Assembly (NCBI GenBank): GCA_036376045.1
Contig: DASVBB010000116.1
Location: 4,350-68,349 of the forward strand
Source: Nitrospira_C sp036376045
Lineage (GTDB): Bacteria > Nitrospirota > Nitrospiria > Nitrospirales > Nitrospiraceae
Reading direction: 5' to 3'
Length of the DNA: 64,000 bases
Positions 17,180 to 25,224 of this stretch are shown in pieces. The notes beneath the pieces were generated by a model. It ran no database searches. It saw only the letters and a list, made by a program, of their open reading frames with translations, and had not been told where the DNA came from. A program made the position numbers and the translations under genes. The stretch's first letter is position 1, and every line of letters begins with the position of its first letter.

Positions 17180-18202
17180 TCACCGCTGCTTCACCAGGGC
17201 TCTGCGCTTCGACGGTGTCTTGCTGTCGTCGTTGTGGCGGGCTGCCCGGGACTGGCTCCGGAAGCGGGCCGGCGGGTGGCCGAACTGCCGTTTGAACGCA
17301 CGATTGAACGAGGGTTCCGACTCGTAACCGACCTCGGCGGCGATCTCTGCGACGCTCCGGTTCGTCGATTTGAGCAGTTGCGCGCCGAGCTGCAGCCGCC
17401 ACTGCGCGAGGTAGGCCATGGGACTTTCAGAGAGATAACGCCGGAACCGCTCAGCGAGGACCGACCGGGACACACCAATTTCGCTGCCGAGTGAGGCCAG
17501 GGTCCAGGGATGTGCCGGCCGCCGATGGAGGAGCGCGAGTGCTTTCCCAATCTCGGGATCTCGTACACCGGCGAGCCAGCCGGTCTGCTCCTGCGGCAGC
17601 AGCTCGATGTAACGCCGGAGCGTCTCGACAAAGAGGACTTCGGAGAGTTTGGCGAGGACGGCTTCTGCTCCGGGGCTCGAGGGATCCGCATTGTCCACTG
17701 AATAGCGGAGTGAATGCTCCAGCCATTGCCCCGACGGTCCGTTGCGGACGTTCACCTTCATCAGAGGCGGTAGTCCCCCAAGGAACACGCTGCTGAGCTG
17801 CGGTTCGCAGGTCATGTAGCCGCAGATAAATTTGGTGAGTTCACCGCCCCCGCCCATGCGCGAGAGTTTCAATCCGAGCGAGAGTACGCGCTCTAATTCG
17901 CGCGAATTGTCCGTCGGTGTGACTGGCGGACCGTTTCCCAAAAGATGGGAGTCGCCGTGGGGGAAGATGACGATGTCCCCGGCATCGAGTGGAACCGGAC
18001 GTCCGTCGCCTTCGACGTGCGCGTAGCCACGACCCTCTGTCAGTAAATGGAAGATGATGACGTGTCGACGGCCGTCAGCCAGATAAGGCGCCAGCAGGTT
18101 CGAATGCGGCGACCGGACGCACCAGGGTGCGGAAAACTCGCCGTTGAAAAACAGAGCGCCGTCGAGCCGGACAGTTTCTAGCACCTCGGATAAGACATCC
18201 AT
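17180..18202 (-). CDS. AraC-family transcriptional regulator with N-terminal cupin
   Basis: 340 residues from the ATG at 18202 (a GTG 15 bases upstream is possible). Residues 1-200 form a cupin-type sensor domain of the kind seen in AraC regulators of the cupin_6 group (PLDAGDIVIFPHGDSHLL). The C-terminal 100 residues hold the two helix-turn-helix units: WTLASLGSEIGVSRSVLAERFRR, then RSVAEIAAEVGYESEPSFNRAFKRQFG. The basic tail may help DNA binding. The gene is divergent from the methyltransferase at 18380, with a 177-bp shared upstream region, so that gene is the natural candidate target. Confidence 0.88.
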   Translation of the reverse strand: MDVLSEVLETVRLDGALFFNGEFSAPWCVRSPHSNLLAPYLADGRRHVIIFHLLTEGRGYAHVEGDGRPVPLDAGDIVIFPHGDSHLLGNGPPVTPTDNSRELERVLSLGLKLSRMGGGGELTKFICGYMTCEPQLSSVFLGGLPPLMKVNVRNGPSGQWLEHSLRYSVDNADPSSPGAEAVLAKLSEVLFVETLRRYIELLPQEQTGWLAGVRDPEIGKALALLHRRPAHPWTLASLGSEIGVSRSVLAERFRRYLSESPMAYLAQWRLQLGAQLLKSTNRSVAEIAAEVGYESEPSFNRAFKRQFGHPPARFRSQSRAARHNDDSKTPSKRRALVKQR

Positions 18203-18379
18203 CAAACGCCCCACCACGCGCGGCTGATCGGCAAATCATGCCGGACGCCCGATCAAGTGGGGAGGAGCGTACCACGCCTGCGTCAAGAGAACCAGACTCC
18301 CGGCTAAGCCGCCCTGGACGGATTCCCTTTATAGTCGCCACATCAGTATTGCGGCACATTCACACAAAGGAGAGGGACC

Positions 18380-19201
18380 ATGACCACTATTGCAGCCACT
18401 GCCGACGTCGAGATGTTGAAGGCGCGCCTCAAATCGATTTGGATGGCCGGCGACTACGATCAATTCTCGCGATATTTGGAAGCCGGCGCCCGGGAGTTCT
18501 ACGAGCGGCTGCCGCTCAGGCCGGGCATGAGGCTCTTGGACGTCGCCTGCGGCTCAGGCCAGCTCGCCTTGATGGCCGCGAAAGATGGATTAGACGTCAC
18601 CGGCGTGGACATCGCCACCAATCTGGTGGAGCGGGCACGTTCACGGGCAAGGGCGGCAGGGCTGCGTGCCCGATTCGAGGAAGCGGATGCCGAAGCGCTC
18701 CCATTTGCCGACGCACAGTTTGACGTGGTGACGAGCTTGATCGGCGCCATGTTCGCACCACGGCCCGACCTTGTCACTGCCGAGTTGCTGAGGGTCTGCA
18801 ATCCCGGTGGGATCATTGCGATGGCGAATTGGACGCCGCAGGGATTCGTCGGACAGATGTTCAAGGCCGTGTCCAAGTTCATCGCGCCATCCGGCATGCC
18901 CTCGCCGGTCTTGTGGGGCGACGAAACCACGGTTCGTGAACGGTTCGATCAGGGGCTCTCGGATCTCCGGCTGGTCAGGCGTCACTATACGTTCTCCTAT
19001 GCGTTTCCGCCGGCCGCCGTGGTGGAGCTCTTTCGGCTCTACTACGGACCTATTCACCAAGCGTTTGCGGCGCTCGACGCCGGAGGGCGGGACGCACTTC
19101 GTGCCGAACTGGAAGCCCTCTGGGCGGCTCACAATCGCGCAGAAATAGACCGCACGATCGTGCACGCGGAATATCTGGAAGTCGTTGGCACTCGGGCATG
19201 A
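18380..19201 (+). CDS. class I SAM-dependent methyltransferase (ubiE-like)
   Basis: 273 residues with a strong ribosome binding site (AAAGGAGAGGG). The core fold is complete: LLDVACGSGQLAL (about 51-63) binds SAM, GVDIA is the acidic loop after beta-2, EADAEALPFADAQFDVV is motif II/III of the Methyltransf_11 type, and NPGGIIAMANW closes the core. Such enzymes methylate small molecules; the substrate cannot be read from sequence. Its divergent AraC regulator (17180-18202) probably controls it. Confidence 0.85.
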   Translation: MTTIAATADVEMLKARLKSIWMAGDYDQFSRYLEAGAREFYERLPLRPGMRLLDVACGSGQLALMAAKDGLDVTGVDIATNLVERARSRARAAGLRARFEEADAEALPFADAQFDVVTSLIGAMFAPRPDLVTAELLRVCNPGGIIAMANWTPQGFVGQMFKAVSKFIAPSGMPSPVLWGDETTVRERFDQGLSDLRLVRRHYTFSYAFPPAAVVELFRLYYGPIHQAFAALDAGGRDALRAELEALWAAHNRAEIDRTIVHAEYLEVVGTRA

Positions 19202-19364
19202 GCATCATCATTCATGCATTCAACTCTAGGAGGAGGCCGCCAGTCGCCGTGCTGGTGAGGACGCCGTAGAGGATTTAGGTGTATCCCTAGTATGTGGCCA
19301 TCAAACCCACCCCGTATCATTTTAATAAGGTGGTGCCTCTATCAATCACAACCTATATGGGGGG

Positions 19365-19826
19365 ATGGCTATGAAACCTCGAACATTCGGTGCGTTTGTC
19401 ATCGCTGGCGCCTGCCTGTTTGCAACCGGGACGGTGCTAGCTCAATCGGGATCCGGTGGAAGTTCCGCTGGGTCAGGATCCGCCGGGTCAGGGACGAGCG
19501 GAATGACGTCTCAAGGCTTGGCGTCCGAGCCAGCCGGAATCGGTGAACGAGGGACGGGGCAAACCCAGAGCACGCTTGAGCGCTCTGGCAGCCAGGGACA
19601 AAAGGGTATGACCTCTGAGCCGTCCGGCATCGGGGAAAAAGGCACCGGCCAATCGGAGAGTACGATGGAGCGCTCGGGGCTCGAACAGAGCGGGAGTGCC
19701 CAGAGTGGATCGCAGATGCCATCGGGAATTGGCGAAAAAGGCACTGGGCAGACACAGGAACGATCCGGCGGGCAGGGCAGTACCCAAAGCCAATCAAAAA
19801 GCGCGATGGAGCGTCCCGAACAGTAA
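19365..19826 (+). CDS. small exported Gly/Ser/Gln-rich repeat protein
   Basis: 153 residues. The first 25-30 residues are a signal peptide (ending GTVLAQ). The remainder is low-complexity, polar and disordered, built around an imperfect repeat with a core GIGE(R/K)GTGQ(T/S), seen three times and separated by Ser/Gln-rich linkers with (S/T)xxERSG. A second ATG at 19371 may be the true start, since GGGGGG lies just upstream. No cysteines are present. I do not recognise a function; the composition is reminiscent of stress-induced hydrophilins or of surface-matrix proteins. It is convergent with the SRPBCC gene, with a shared hairpin between them. Confidence 0.7.
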   Translation: MAMKPRTFGAFVIAGACLFATGTVLAQSGSGGSSAGSGSAGSGTSGMTSQGLASEPAGIGERGTGQTQSTLERSGSQGQKGMTSEPSGIGEKGTGQSESTMERSGLEQSGSAQSGSQMPSGIGEKGTGQTQERSGGQGSTQSQSKSAMERPEQ

Positions 19827-19849
19827 GCAGAGCAATCTGAAGTGACAAG

Positions 19850-19878
19850 CGGGCGCCCGGAGGTTGCTCGGGCGCCCG
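19850..19878. terminator. bidirectional hairpin terminator between convergent genes
   Basis: Arms cgggcgcccg at 19850-19859 and 19869-19878 are complementary around a 9-base loop. It sits in the 59-bp gap between the stops of the repeat protein (19826) and the SRPBCC gene (19886). No T-tract is evident on either side. Confidence 0.6.
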
Positions 19879-19885
19879 GCATCGG

Positions 19886-20314
19886 TTACGTCTCCACGAC
19901 TTGCTTGAGTCCCTCGAGCATCTTCCGCCAATTGTGTTCCGAATGTGTACGTGCGTCCTCAGTGGGGTTGTTGTCCTGAGAGAGTGTCACGCAGGTCTGC
20001 TCCCCGTCACCAGCCAAATCGATCGTCACCATGTGATAATTGTCCGGTCGGTCGGGAAGCCCGGAGAGCGGGCTGAAATGGCTGTACTGCAGCCTATGCT
20101 CAGGTGTGCACTGACGGATCGTGCCCTTATCCTCATACGTCTTTCCCTGCCACTGCCCTTTCCAGATAATCGGACTTCCTTCCTGCCAGTCGGAAACGAC
20201 GTGGGCGCCGAACATATACTGCTTGATGGCCTGTGGGGACACGAGGGCCTGCCACACAGCATGGCGTGGAGCGTTGATGACGATCGAGGCATTAGCGATG
20301 AAATTGGCTGTCAT
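19886..20314 (-). CDS. SRPBCC (AHSA1/START-like) domain protein
   Basis: 142 residues from the ATG at 20314, which has AAGGAG 6 bases upstream. The frame could be extended by 11 codons, but without a ribosome binding site. The sequence follows the AHSA1-type SRPBCC pattern: an opening beta strand with INAPRHAVWQALVSPQAIKQYMFG, then SPIIWKGQW, a middle sheet, and a C-terminal helix (HSEHNWRKMLEGLKQ). These proteins have a hydrophobic ligand-binding cavity. Single-domain bacterial members have mostly unknown ligands. It is not a full Aha1 co-chaperone. Confidence 0.85.
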   Translation of the reverse strand: MTANFIANASIVINAPRHAVWQALVSPQAIKQYMFGAHVVSDWQEGSPIIWKGQWQGKTYEDKGTIRQCTPEHRLQYSHFSPLSGLPDRPDNYHMVTIDLAGDGEQTCVTLSQDNNPTEDARTHSEHNWRKMLEGLKQVVET

Positions 20315-20565
20315 CCCTGACTCCTTTCGTTCGAAGCGCCAGCACATCGGCTAGATGTTTGATAGTGTCCCCTTCAACGGGTGCGACTTTCGTGCCGTCA
20401 GTGGCTCTGGAGATGGCGAAAGAGAAAGTACGAGATCTGGCATGTGTTATGCCGCACACCGGCTCGGGTAATCCCTCGGTTGACACGCTCATCCGGGAAG
20501 AGTACAGGTGTGGAGTGCTCGCTGACTCCCTCCGATAATTGTTTCAGAACCAGGAGGAGGTCGTC

Positions 20566-20640
20566 ATGACAGAAGACCTGAATCCACCGGACCAGGAAGG
20601 CCCGCCGAGTCGCGGGTCGGCATCTCGTCAGTCACGCTAA
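20566..20640 (+). CDS. possible 24-residue micro-protein
   Basis: An ATG at 20566 lies 5 bases after a strong GGAGGAGG ribosome binding site (20552-20560) and opens a 24-codon frame ending in TAA at 20638-20640. The peptide is polar and Pro/Ser/Arg-rich (starting MTEDLNPPDQEG). There is no known family. The strong Shine-Dalgarno is the only support, so it could equally be a leader or a chance site. Confidence 0.35.
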   Translation: MTEDLNPPDQEGPPSRGSASRQSR

Positions 20641-20908
20641 TTGTCTCATCCAGTCACCGCCACCCCGAAAAGGGGACCACTTCCAAGCATGAGGAAGCCG
20701 GTGCGTAGAGACAGGTTGGCGTGAGGAACACAAGCGCCTGGGATCGACTCAAATTCTCCCCTGACGATTTGTCTCCACCATCCGCGCCTTGCACGGGTCT
20801 CCAGTAGACATAACGCCATAGACCAATCGGCGTCATAAGCGCCACACACGGGCGGCCTCCACGTATGTGAAGAGGTCGCCCGTGTCGTTTGAGCCAAAGG
20901 AGGCGGCC

Positions 20909-21361
20909 ATGCGCGTCCACGAAGTGATGTCGAGGGGAATTGTCACGGCCTTCAAGACGGATACGGTCAGGTCCGTTGTCGTGAAAATGATGAACCGCAA
21001 TTGCGGCGCCATACCGGTGGTGGAGGGCGACAACCGCCTCATCGGCATGGTGACGTTACGCGACGTGTTGTTACCGCTGTACCCCAACTACGGCGACTAT
21101 ATTCACGACAACGTGCATAGCCGGGACTTCGTGGAGATGGAAACAGGATATTCCGAGGTTCTGGGGAAAAAGGTCGAGGACATCATGACCCCCAATCCCC
21201 TGACGGTCGGACCCGGTGATCCGATCCTCGAAGCCGCCTCCTACATGGGCCTGAAGAATTTCCGACGAATCCCTGTCGTCGACCAACAGACACTCGTCGG
21301 CATGCTCAGCATCGGCGACATCAATCGCGGATTGTTCTTCGAGTTGGGGATGCGAGGCTAG
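20909..21361 (+). CDS. CBS-domain pair protein
   Basis: 150 residues from the ATG at 20909, with AAAGGAGG just upstream. Two CBS domains make up the whole protein: residues 1-65 (VHEVMSRGIVTAFKTDTVRS ... GMVTLRDVL) and about 88-148 (VEDIMTPNPLTVGPGDPI ... GMLSIGDI). A Tyr/His/Asp-rich linker (PNYGDYIHDNVHSRDF) joins them, as in many stand-alone CBS proteins of environmental bacteria. They bind adenine nucleotides and report energy state; the target is unknown. The gene is convergent with the response regulator, with a palindromic repeat between the stops. Confidence 0.9.
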   Translation: MRVHEVMSRGIVTAFKTDTVRSVVVKMMNRNCGAIPVVEGDNRLIGMVTLRDVLLPLYPNYGDYIHDNVHSRDFVEMETGYSEVLGKKVEDIMTPNPLTVGPGDPILEAASYMGLKNFRRIPVVDQQTLVGMLSIGDINRGLFFELGMRG

Positions 21362-21375
21362 GAGCGGATTTCAAT

Positions 21376-21411
21376 TTCACCCACCCGCCCTGCGCACGCC
21401 GGGACGTGCGC
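21376..21411. repeat. intergenic palindromic repeat, copy B
   Basis: This is the reverse complement of the copy at 9507-9542: ttcacccacccgccct, then a gcgcacg...cgtgcgc hairpin. It fills most of the 49-bp gap between the convergent CBS and response-regulator genes, where it may also serve as a bidirectional terminator. Confidence 0.7.
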
Positions 21412-21890
21412 TATTCCCAGGTGGTCCATTGTCCAACGGCATACATGATCGTTTCGTGAATCGCCAGCACTTGATTCTTGCAGACAAAGGCAGCCGCCCC
21501 GGCAGTTCTCATTGCGCTGTACTTGGGCGGTGAAAAATGTCCTGTGAGGCAGATGACGACCGTCTCAGGGCAGACCTTCTTGATGCACTGGGTGGCTTCG
21601 ATCCCATCGAGATAGGGGAGCGCGACATCCATCAAGATGACGTCGGGTTTGTGCTCAATCGCCATGGTCACTGCTTCCTGGCCGTCCCCGGCCTGCCCGA
21701 TGACGGTCACATCCGCATACTTCTCGAGAATGTCCTGGAGCAACTGGCGGGTCTCTCGATCATCGTCGACCAGCAGGATGCGGTATTGCGAGATGGGCCT
21801 TTTCACGGCTGAAGGTCGCTCTGGCGATTGTTCGGATGAGACGAAATCGCCGCTGCGTGTGCCTTGGTTGCCATCGACGGAGACGAGCAT
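21411..21890 (-). CDS. single-domain response regulator
   Basis: 159 residues: a 35-residue polar N-terminal extension, then one receiver domain with the acidic pocket Asp42-Asp43-Asp44, phospho-acceptor Asp88 (ILMDVALP), Thr116 (CLTGH) and Lys138. No output domain follows. It resembles NarL-type receivers (DILEKYADVTVIGQAGDGQEAV). It probably acts as a phosphorelay intermediate or through protein binding. No histidine kinase is adjacent. GGGAGAAG lies before the ATG at 21890. Confidence 0.9.
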   Translation of the reverse strand: MLVSVDGNQGTRSGDFVSSEQSPERPSAVKRPISQYRILLVDDDRETRQLLQDILEKYADVTVIGQAGDGQEAVTMAIEHKPDVILMDVALPYLDGIEATQCIKKVCPETVVICLTGHFSPPKYSAMRTAGAAAFVCKNQVLAIHETIMYAVGQWTTWE

Positions 21891-21933
21891 AACGATCTTC
21901 TCCCTACGATTGTGTAAATAAGTGCGTAGGCCG

Positions 21934-22236
21934 TCACGTCCTAGGACAGTCCCTATAGTCTTTTATATAGGTCTTCCGCTGCGAAGGCTGCCTAGGAAGA
22001 ACCCCAAGTCGCACACTTTTTTTTCCTTCTTGCGAAATGCCGTAGAAAAGGCGTTCAGGACCGGCGCTTCGACGCTTCCAGCCGTCGTAGGCAGTACGGA
22101 GGAGCGCGAGATGGTTTTCGATGAACATCTGTTCCACCGTCTCGAGTTGACGATTGTCATGCAGCAGTTCGATCAATGCCCGCGTACAATATCGTTGGAT
22201 TGTGCCATCGGTCGTCCGTCGTATCATCCAGTGCAT
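21934..22236 (-). CDS. hypothetical small basic protein
   Basis: A 100-codon frame with GAGGAAC 12 bases before the ATG at 22236. The first two-thirds is helical and charged (ALIELLHDNRQLETVEQMFIENHLALLRTAYDGWKR), and the tail is Arg/Lys-rich. No signal peptide, membrane helix or known motif is present. It stands alone between the response regulator and the VOC protein, on the same strand. Coding status is plausible from the coherent helical composition, but unproven. Confidence 0.45.
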   Translation of the reverse strand: MHWMIRRTTDGTIQRYCTRALIELLHDNRQLETVEQMFIENHLALLRTAYDGWKRRSAGPERLFYGISQEGKKSVRLGVLPRQPSQRKTYIKDYRDCPRT

Positions 22237-22353
22237 AGCGATAGTTCCTCAGGAACGCTCTCGCGAGCTGGCGAATGTTCACAGACAGATTGTCCGCTTT
22301 TTTGTGGAAATGAAGGGTCGTGCCGCTAGGAGAGACCACGGCTGAGAAGACGT

Positions 22354-22743
22354 TCACTTCGCGCGATCGATGCGATGGCAAATCTCCAGACAATTTCCGC
22401 TGGGATCCTCGAAGAACACTGCATAGTAACCTGGTCCTTCATCGTAACCGGGGCCTTCCATCTTCCGCGCTCCCGCCCGCCGGGCCGTCTCGGCCAGCCG
22501 GTCCACCTCCGCAGTGTCCTCTGCCCAAAACGCAATCCGGCAAGCATTGGCTTGATGCAGGGTGGCTTCGGTGATCCCGAAAAATTCCGTGATACTATCC
22601 GGCCCATCCGCTTCGAACGACAACCAGCCGTCAATCTCGACGCGGCGGGTAAAGCCCAACGCAGGCAGGAGGATCTCATAGAAGCGCCGCACGTCGGCCA
22701 GACTCTGCACACGAAGATCAATGTGATCGTATCGTCTTTTCAT
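22354..22743 (-). CDS. VOC/glyoxalase-family protein
   Basis: 129 residues, one vicinal oxygen chelate unit pair. The first beta-alpha-beta module has DHIDLRVQSLADVRRFYEILLPALGF, and the second ends with GPGYYAVFFEDPSGNCLEICH, the common YYAVFFEDPDG pattern. Metal-ligand candidates are His7 and the Glu of LEI. The specific substrate is unknown; the family includes glyoxalases, fosfomycin-resistance proteins and dioxygenases. It is monocistronic in appearance. Confidence 0.85.
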   Translation of the reverse strand: MKRRYDHIDLRVQSLADVRRFYEILLPALGFTRRVEIDGWLSFEADGPDSITEFFGITEATLHQANACRIAFWAEDTAEVDRLAETARRAGARKMEGPGYDEGPGYYAVFFEDPSGNCLEICHRIDRAK

Positions 22744-22817
22744 CGCTGTAACATGGACGCTGCGCTGCTCGGAGGAGAACGGCGCTTTGTCTGTGACCGT
22801 CCGTGAAGAAGCACCGG

Positions 22818-23474
22818 TTACCGTGAGGCGACCGTCCTCAGTTGTGCGTCATGGAGCATCTTATTCTGGATCTGCTGTACCGCGTCGGTCAGCGCACGGT
22901 TGAGGCGCGCCCCCGGGGCAACCTCGCCGGTCGGATTGAAGTTTTCGTCGAACGAGGAAGATCCGTGGTACGTACCGATCAACTGCCCTTCTCTCGTTAA
23001 GAGAAACAGTGTGACATCCGCTGTGCCATTCGTGGCATGGGTTTTCCAGTCCAGGAGGTCGACGGCGATTTTTCCGGCATAGGGCAACGGCACTCGGGTC
23101 CATAGCCGCGGACGGTAGTGCTCATACAGCGCGTTGATCCGTCCTGTGAGAATGAGATCGGGCTCCCGGTCGAAAGAGGTGATTTTCGAAAACACACCGG
23201 CCTGGTCGAAGGCCTCCAACAGCTCATTCCGCACTTGAAGCGCCAGTTGTCTGGGCGGAACAGGCTTCGCTTCTGGACCGGTGAGGCCAAAGCTTTCCTT
23301 GCCGGAAATCAGCGCAGGCGCCGGGTAGATATCGTGAAACTCCGCTATGGCGTCAATAATAGGACGGACTTCGGGGAGAGAGATCTCCGGAACAAACTCA
23401 GCCTTCGCGCAGCCCGCTGCAATCAGCAGTATCCCGCAGACTAGACCATGACGCATGCGGTCGATCCATGACAT
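22818..23474 (-). CDS. lipoprotein, putative outer-membrane associated
   Basis: 218 residues from the ATG at 23474. A type II signal peptide ends in IAAGC, with the lipidated Cys22. The mature domain (about 60-210) reads like the GNA1162/LPP20-type or CsgG-related lipoproteins that begin by locating an N-terminal domain and end with DAVQQIQNKML. It contains AALQVRNELLEAF-like helices and a beta sheet (DLILTGRINALYEHYRP). No specific function is assigned. It starts 4 bp after the stop of the small lipoprotein gene (23479-23793), so they form an operon. Confidence 0.75.
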   Translation of the reverse strand: MSWIDRMRHGLVCGILLIAAGCAKAEFVPEISLPEVRPIIDAIAEFHDIYPAPALISGKESFGLTGPEAKPVPPRQLALQVRNELLEAFDQAGVFSKITSFDREPDLILTGRINALYEHYRPRLWTRVPLPYAGKIAVDLLDWKTHATNGTADVTLFLLTREGQLIGTYHGSSSFDENFNPTGEVAPGARLNRALTDAVQQIQNKMLHDAQLRTVASR

Positions 23475-23478
23475 GCCG

Positions 23479-23793
23479 TTAATCGACGACCCGCTGGATG
23501 GTCGACGCATACCCATCCTCCGATACATAGGCCTTCACCTGATCGCCGACGGTCACTTGGTCCATCTTTGTGTTGTCGTCCACGCGAACACGTCTGGACT
23601 CTCCGCGATCATCGCGAATCGACACGTATTTGGCACCGATGTCATTGACGCGGCCCTTCACGGATTCTTTCGAAATGCGTTCACTCATCGTGGGTGATGC
23701 CATACGTCGTTCAGACGCGTTTTTCGCGCAGCCGGCCGCCGTCAGCTGCAGGGCCATTACCGCTGTGAGGATCACGAGCGTTGAAGTTCGCAT
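23479..23793 (-). CDS. small lipoprotein with C-terminal beta domain
   Basis: 104 residues from the ATG at 23793, which follows an excellent AAGGAGG. The lipobox is LTAAGC, with Cys22. After a linker, residues 45-104 form a short beta-barrel-like unit (VKGRVNDIGAKYVSIRDDRGESRRV ... GDQVKAYVSEDGYASTIQRVVD) resembling OB-fold/BON-free modulators found in exported stress proteins. No enzyme motif is present. It is the first gene of a two-lipoprotein operon. Confidence 0.8.
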   Translation of the reverse strand: MRTSTLVILTAVMALQLTAAGCAKNASERRMASPTMSERISKESVKGRVNDIGAKYVSIRDDRGESRRVRVDDNTKMDQVTVGDQVKAYVSEDGYASTIQRVVD

Positions 23794-24099
23794 AAGACAC
23801 CTCCTTCCTATTGACTCTACGTTCAGGAGCGGGCGTATCATCCTGGGAACGTCCCCCAGATCAGGCAAAAGCTTCTCCTGACCTTCAGGGAGTGTAAGGG
23901 CTGTGGTGTTTTTCACCTACAAATCGAAGGCTGGGACAGCTAGCGAAACCTCTAGGTGTGCTGCAACCCCTTAAAGTGCAAGGTGTTGCGCGGCATTATC
24001 GGTGGCATGTCGCGTGCAAATTTCCTCAGGCAGCTAGTCTTTGTACGTACGCGACAACGAAGAACGCAGTTATTATTTTGATTCGAAAGGACGGTCGAC
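23794..24099. other. intergenic region between divergent lipoprotein operon and glycosyltransferase
   Basis: 306 bp without a supported gene. It should hold the promoter of the leftward lipoprotein operon and that of the glycosyltransferase. A sigma-54-like site at 24003-24018 is the only element I can point to. Confidence 0.5.
24003..24018 (+). promoter_or_regulatory. candidate sigma-54 (-24/-12) promoter
   Basis: TGGCATGTCGCGTGCA has the invariant GG and GC spaced by exactly 10 bases and one mismatch to the TGGCAYG-N4-TTGCW consensus. It lies about 80 bases upstream of the glycosyltransferase start, in the correct orientation. A single match of this quality can occur by chance. Confidence 0.35.
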
Positions 24100-25224
24100 A
24101 TGAAAATTGCCCAAATTGCGCCTCTCTGGGAAAGCGTGCCACCGCGGCTCTATGGAGGTACCGAGCGGGTGGTGTCGTATCTGACTGAGGAACTCGTCCG
24201 TCAGGGTCATGAGGTGACGCTCTATGCCAGCGGCGATTCGCAGACTGCCGCCCGCTTGAAGCCACCGTGTCCCCATGCGCTCCGGCTCAACACGGGTCCC
24301 GTCAATCGTGACGCGCCGCTCATCCTCATGCAGGAACAGGCCCTGGGGGCGGAGGCCGATGAATTCGACATTATTCACTCGCATCTCGATTTTCTGAGTT
24401 TTCCCATGAGCCGGCGCTGCCCCAGACCGGTCTTAACGACCTTACATGGCCGCTTGGACCTTCCGGAACTCGTGCCGATGTTTCGTGAATATGCCGACAT
24501 GCAGCTTGTGTCCATCTCAAACGCTCAACGTCTTCCCTTGCCCAATGCCAACTGGCAGGCGACCGTGTACCACGGATTGCCGGATCTGTATAACTATCAC
24601 CCGACTCCTGGAAAGTATTTCGCTTATCTTGGGCGAATTTGCCCGGAAAAGCGTCCTGATCATGCAATCGAGATCGCCAAGCGGGTCGGCGTCCCGCTGC
24701 GACTTGCCGCGAAAGTCGATCCCGTCGACCGCGAGTATTTTGAAACGCAGATCGTACCGTTGTTGAATCATCCATTGATTGAGTATGTGGGTGAAATCAA
24801 TGATGCCGAGAAGTGTGATTTTCTCGGCAACGCCGCTGCTGTCCTGTGCACCTACGACTGGCCTGAACCATTCGGCATTGTGTTGATCGAGGCGCTGGCC
24901 TGCGGTACGCCGGTCTTTGCGTATCGTCGAGGTTCAATCCCCGAGATTATCGATGACGGCGTCACAGGCTTTGTCTGCGAGAGCATGGCAGAAATGGTGG
25001 CGAAGATCGACCAGTTGCCGCTCATTAACCGGCGGCACTGTCGCGAGGCCTTCCAGAGCCGTTTCACCGTGGAGCGGATGGTACAGGATTATCTAGCGGT
25101 CTATGAACGGATGGCGACGGTTCCTTCCCGTGTGCATGCGCTGGCAAACAGCCGCTCACTGCGCGCAGTGGGTCGCAAGCGTCTCACGGTCAGCGAACTC
25201 GTGACCCCGCATGGCACGGCCTGA
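24100..25224 (+). CDS. glycosyltransferase family 4
   Basis: 374 residues, GT-B fold. The N-terminal acceptor domain opens with MKIAQIAPLWESVPPRLYGGTERVV, the glycine-rich loop typical of GT4 enzymes, and contains DIIHSHLDF. The donor domain starts at about 185 (YFAYLGRICPEKRPDHAIEIAKR). The nucleotide-sugar signature EPFGIVLIEALACGTPVFAYRRG supplies the E-x7-E motif. It transfers a sugar with retention of configuration; donor and acceptor are unknown. GAAAGGACGG precedes the ATG. It is not part of a larger polysaccharide cluster here, which fits a stress-induced or trehalose/sucrose-type role only loosely. Confidence 0.9.
   Translation: MKIAQIAPLWESVPPRLYGGTERVVSYLTEELVRQGHEVTLYASGDSQTAARLKPPCPHALRLNTGPVNRDAPLILMQEQALGAEADEFDIIHSHLDFLSFPMSRRCPRPVLTTLHGRLDLPELVPMFREYADMQLVSISNAQRLPLPNANWQATVYHGLPDLYNYHPTPGKYFAYLGRICPEKRPDHAIEIAKRVGVPLRLAAKVDPVDREYFETQIVPLLNHPLIEYVGEINDAEKCDFLGNAAAVLCTYDWPEPFGIVLIEALACGTPVFAYRRGSIPEIIDDGVTGFVCESMAEMVAKIDQLPLINRRHCREAFQSRFTVERMVQDYLAVYERMATVPSRVHALANSRSLRAVGRKRLTVSELVTPHGTA

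Noticed and set aside
20292..20492. 66-codon open frame on the minus strand upstream of the SRPBCC gene
   Set aside because: It overlaps the well-supported SRPBCC start, has no ribosome binding site and no similarity to a known family.
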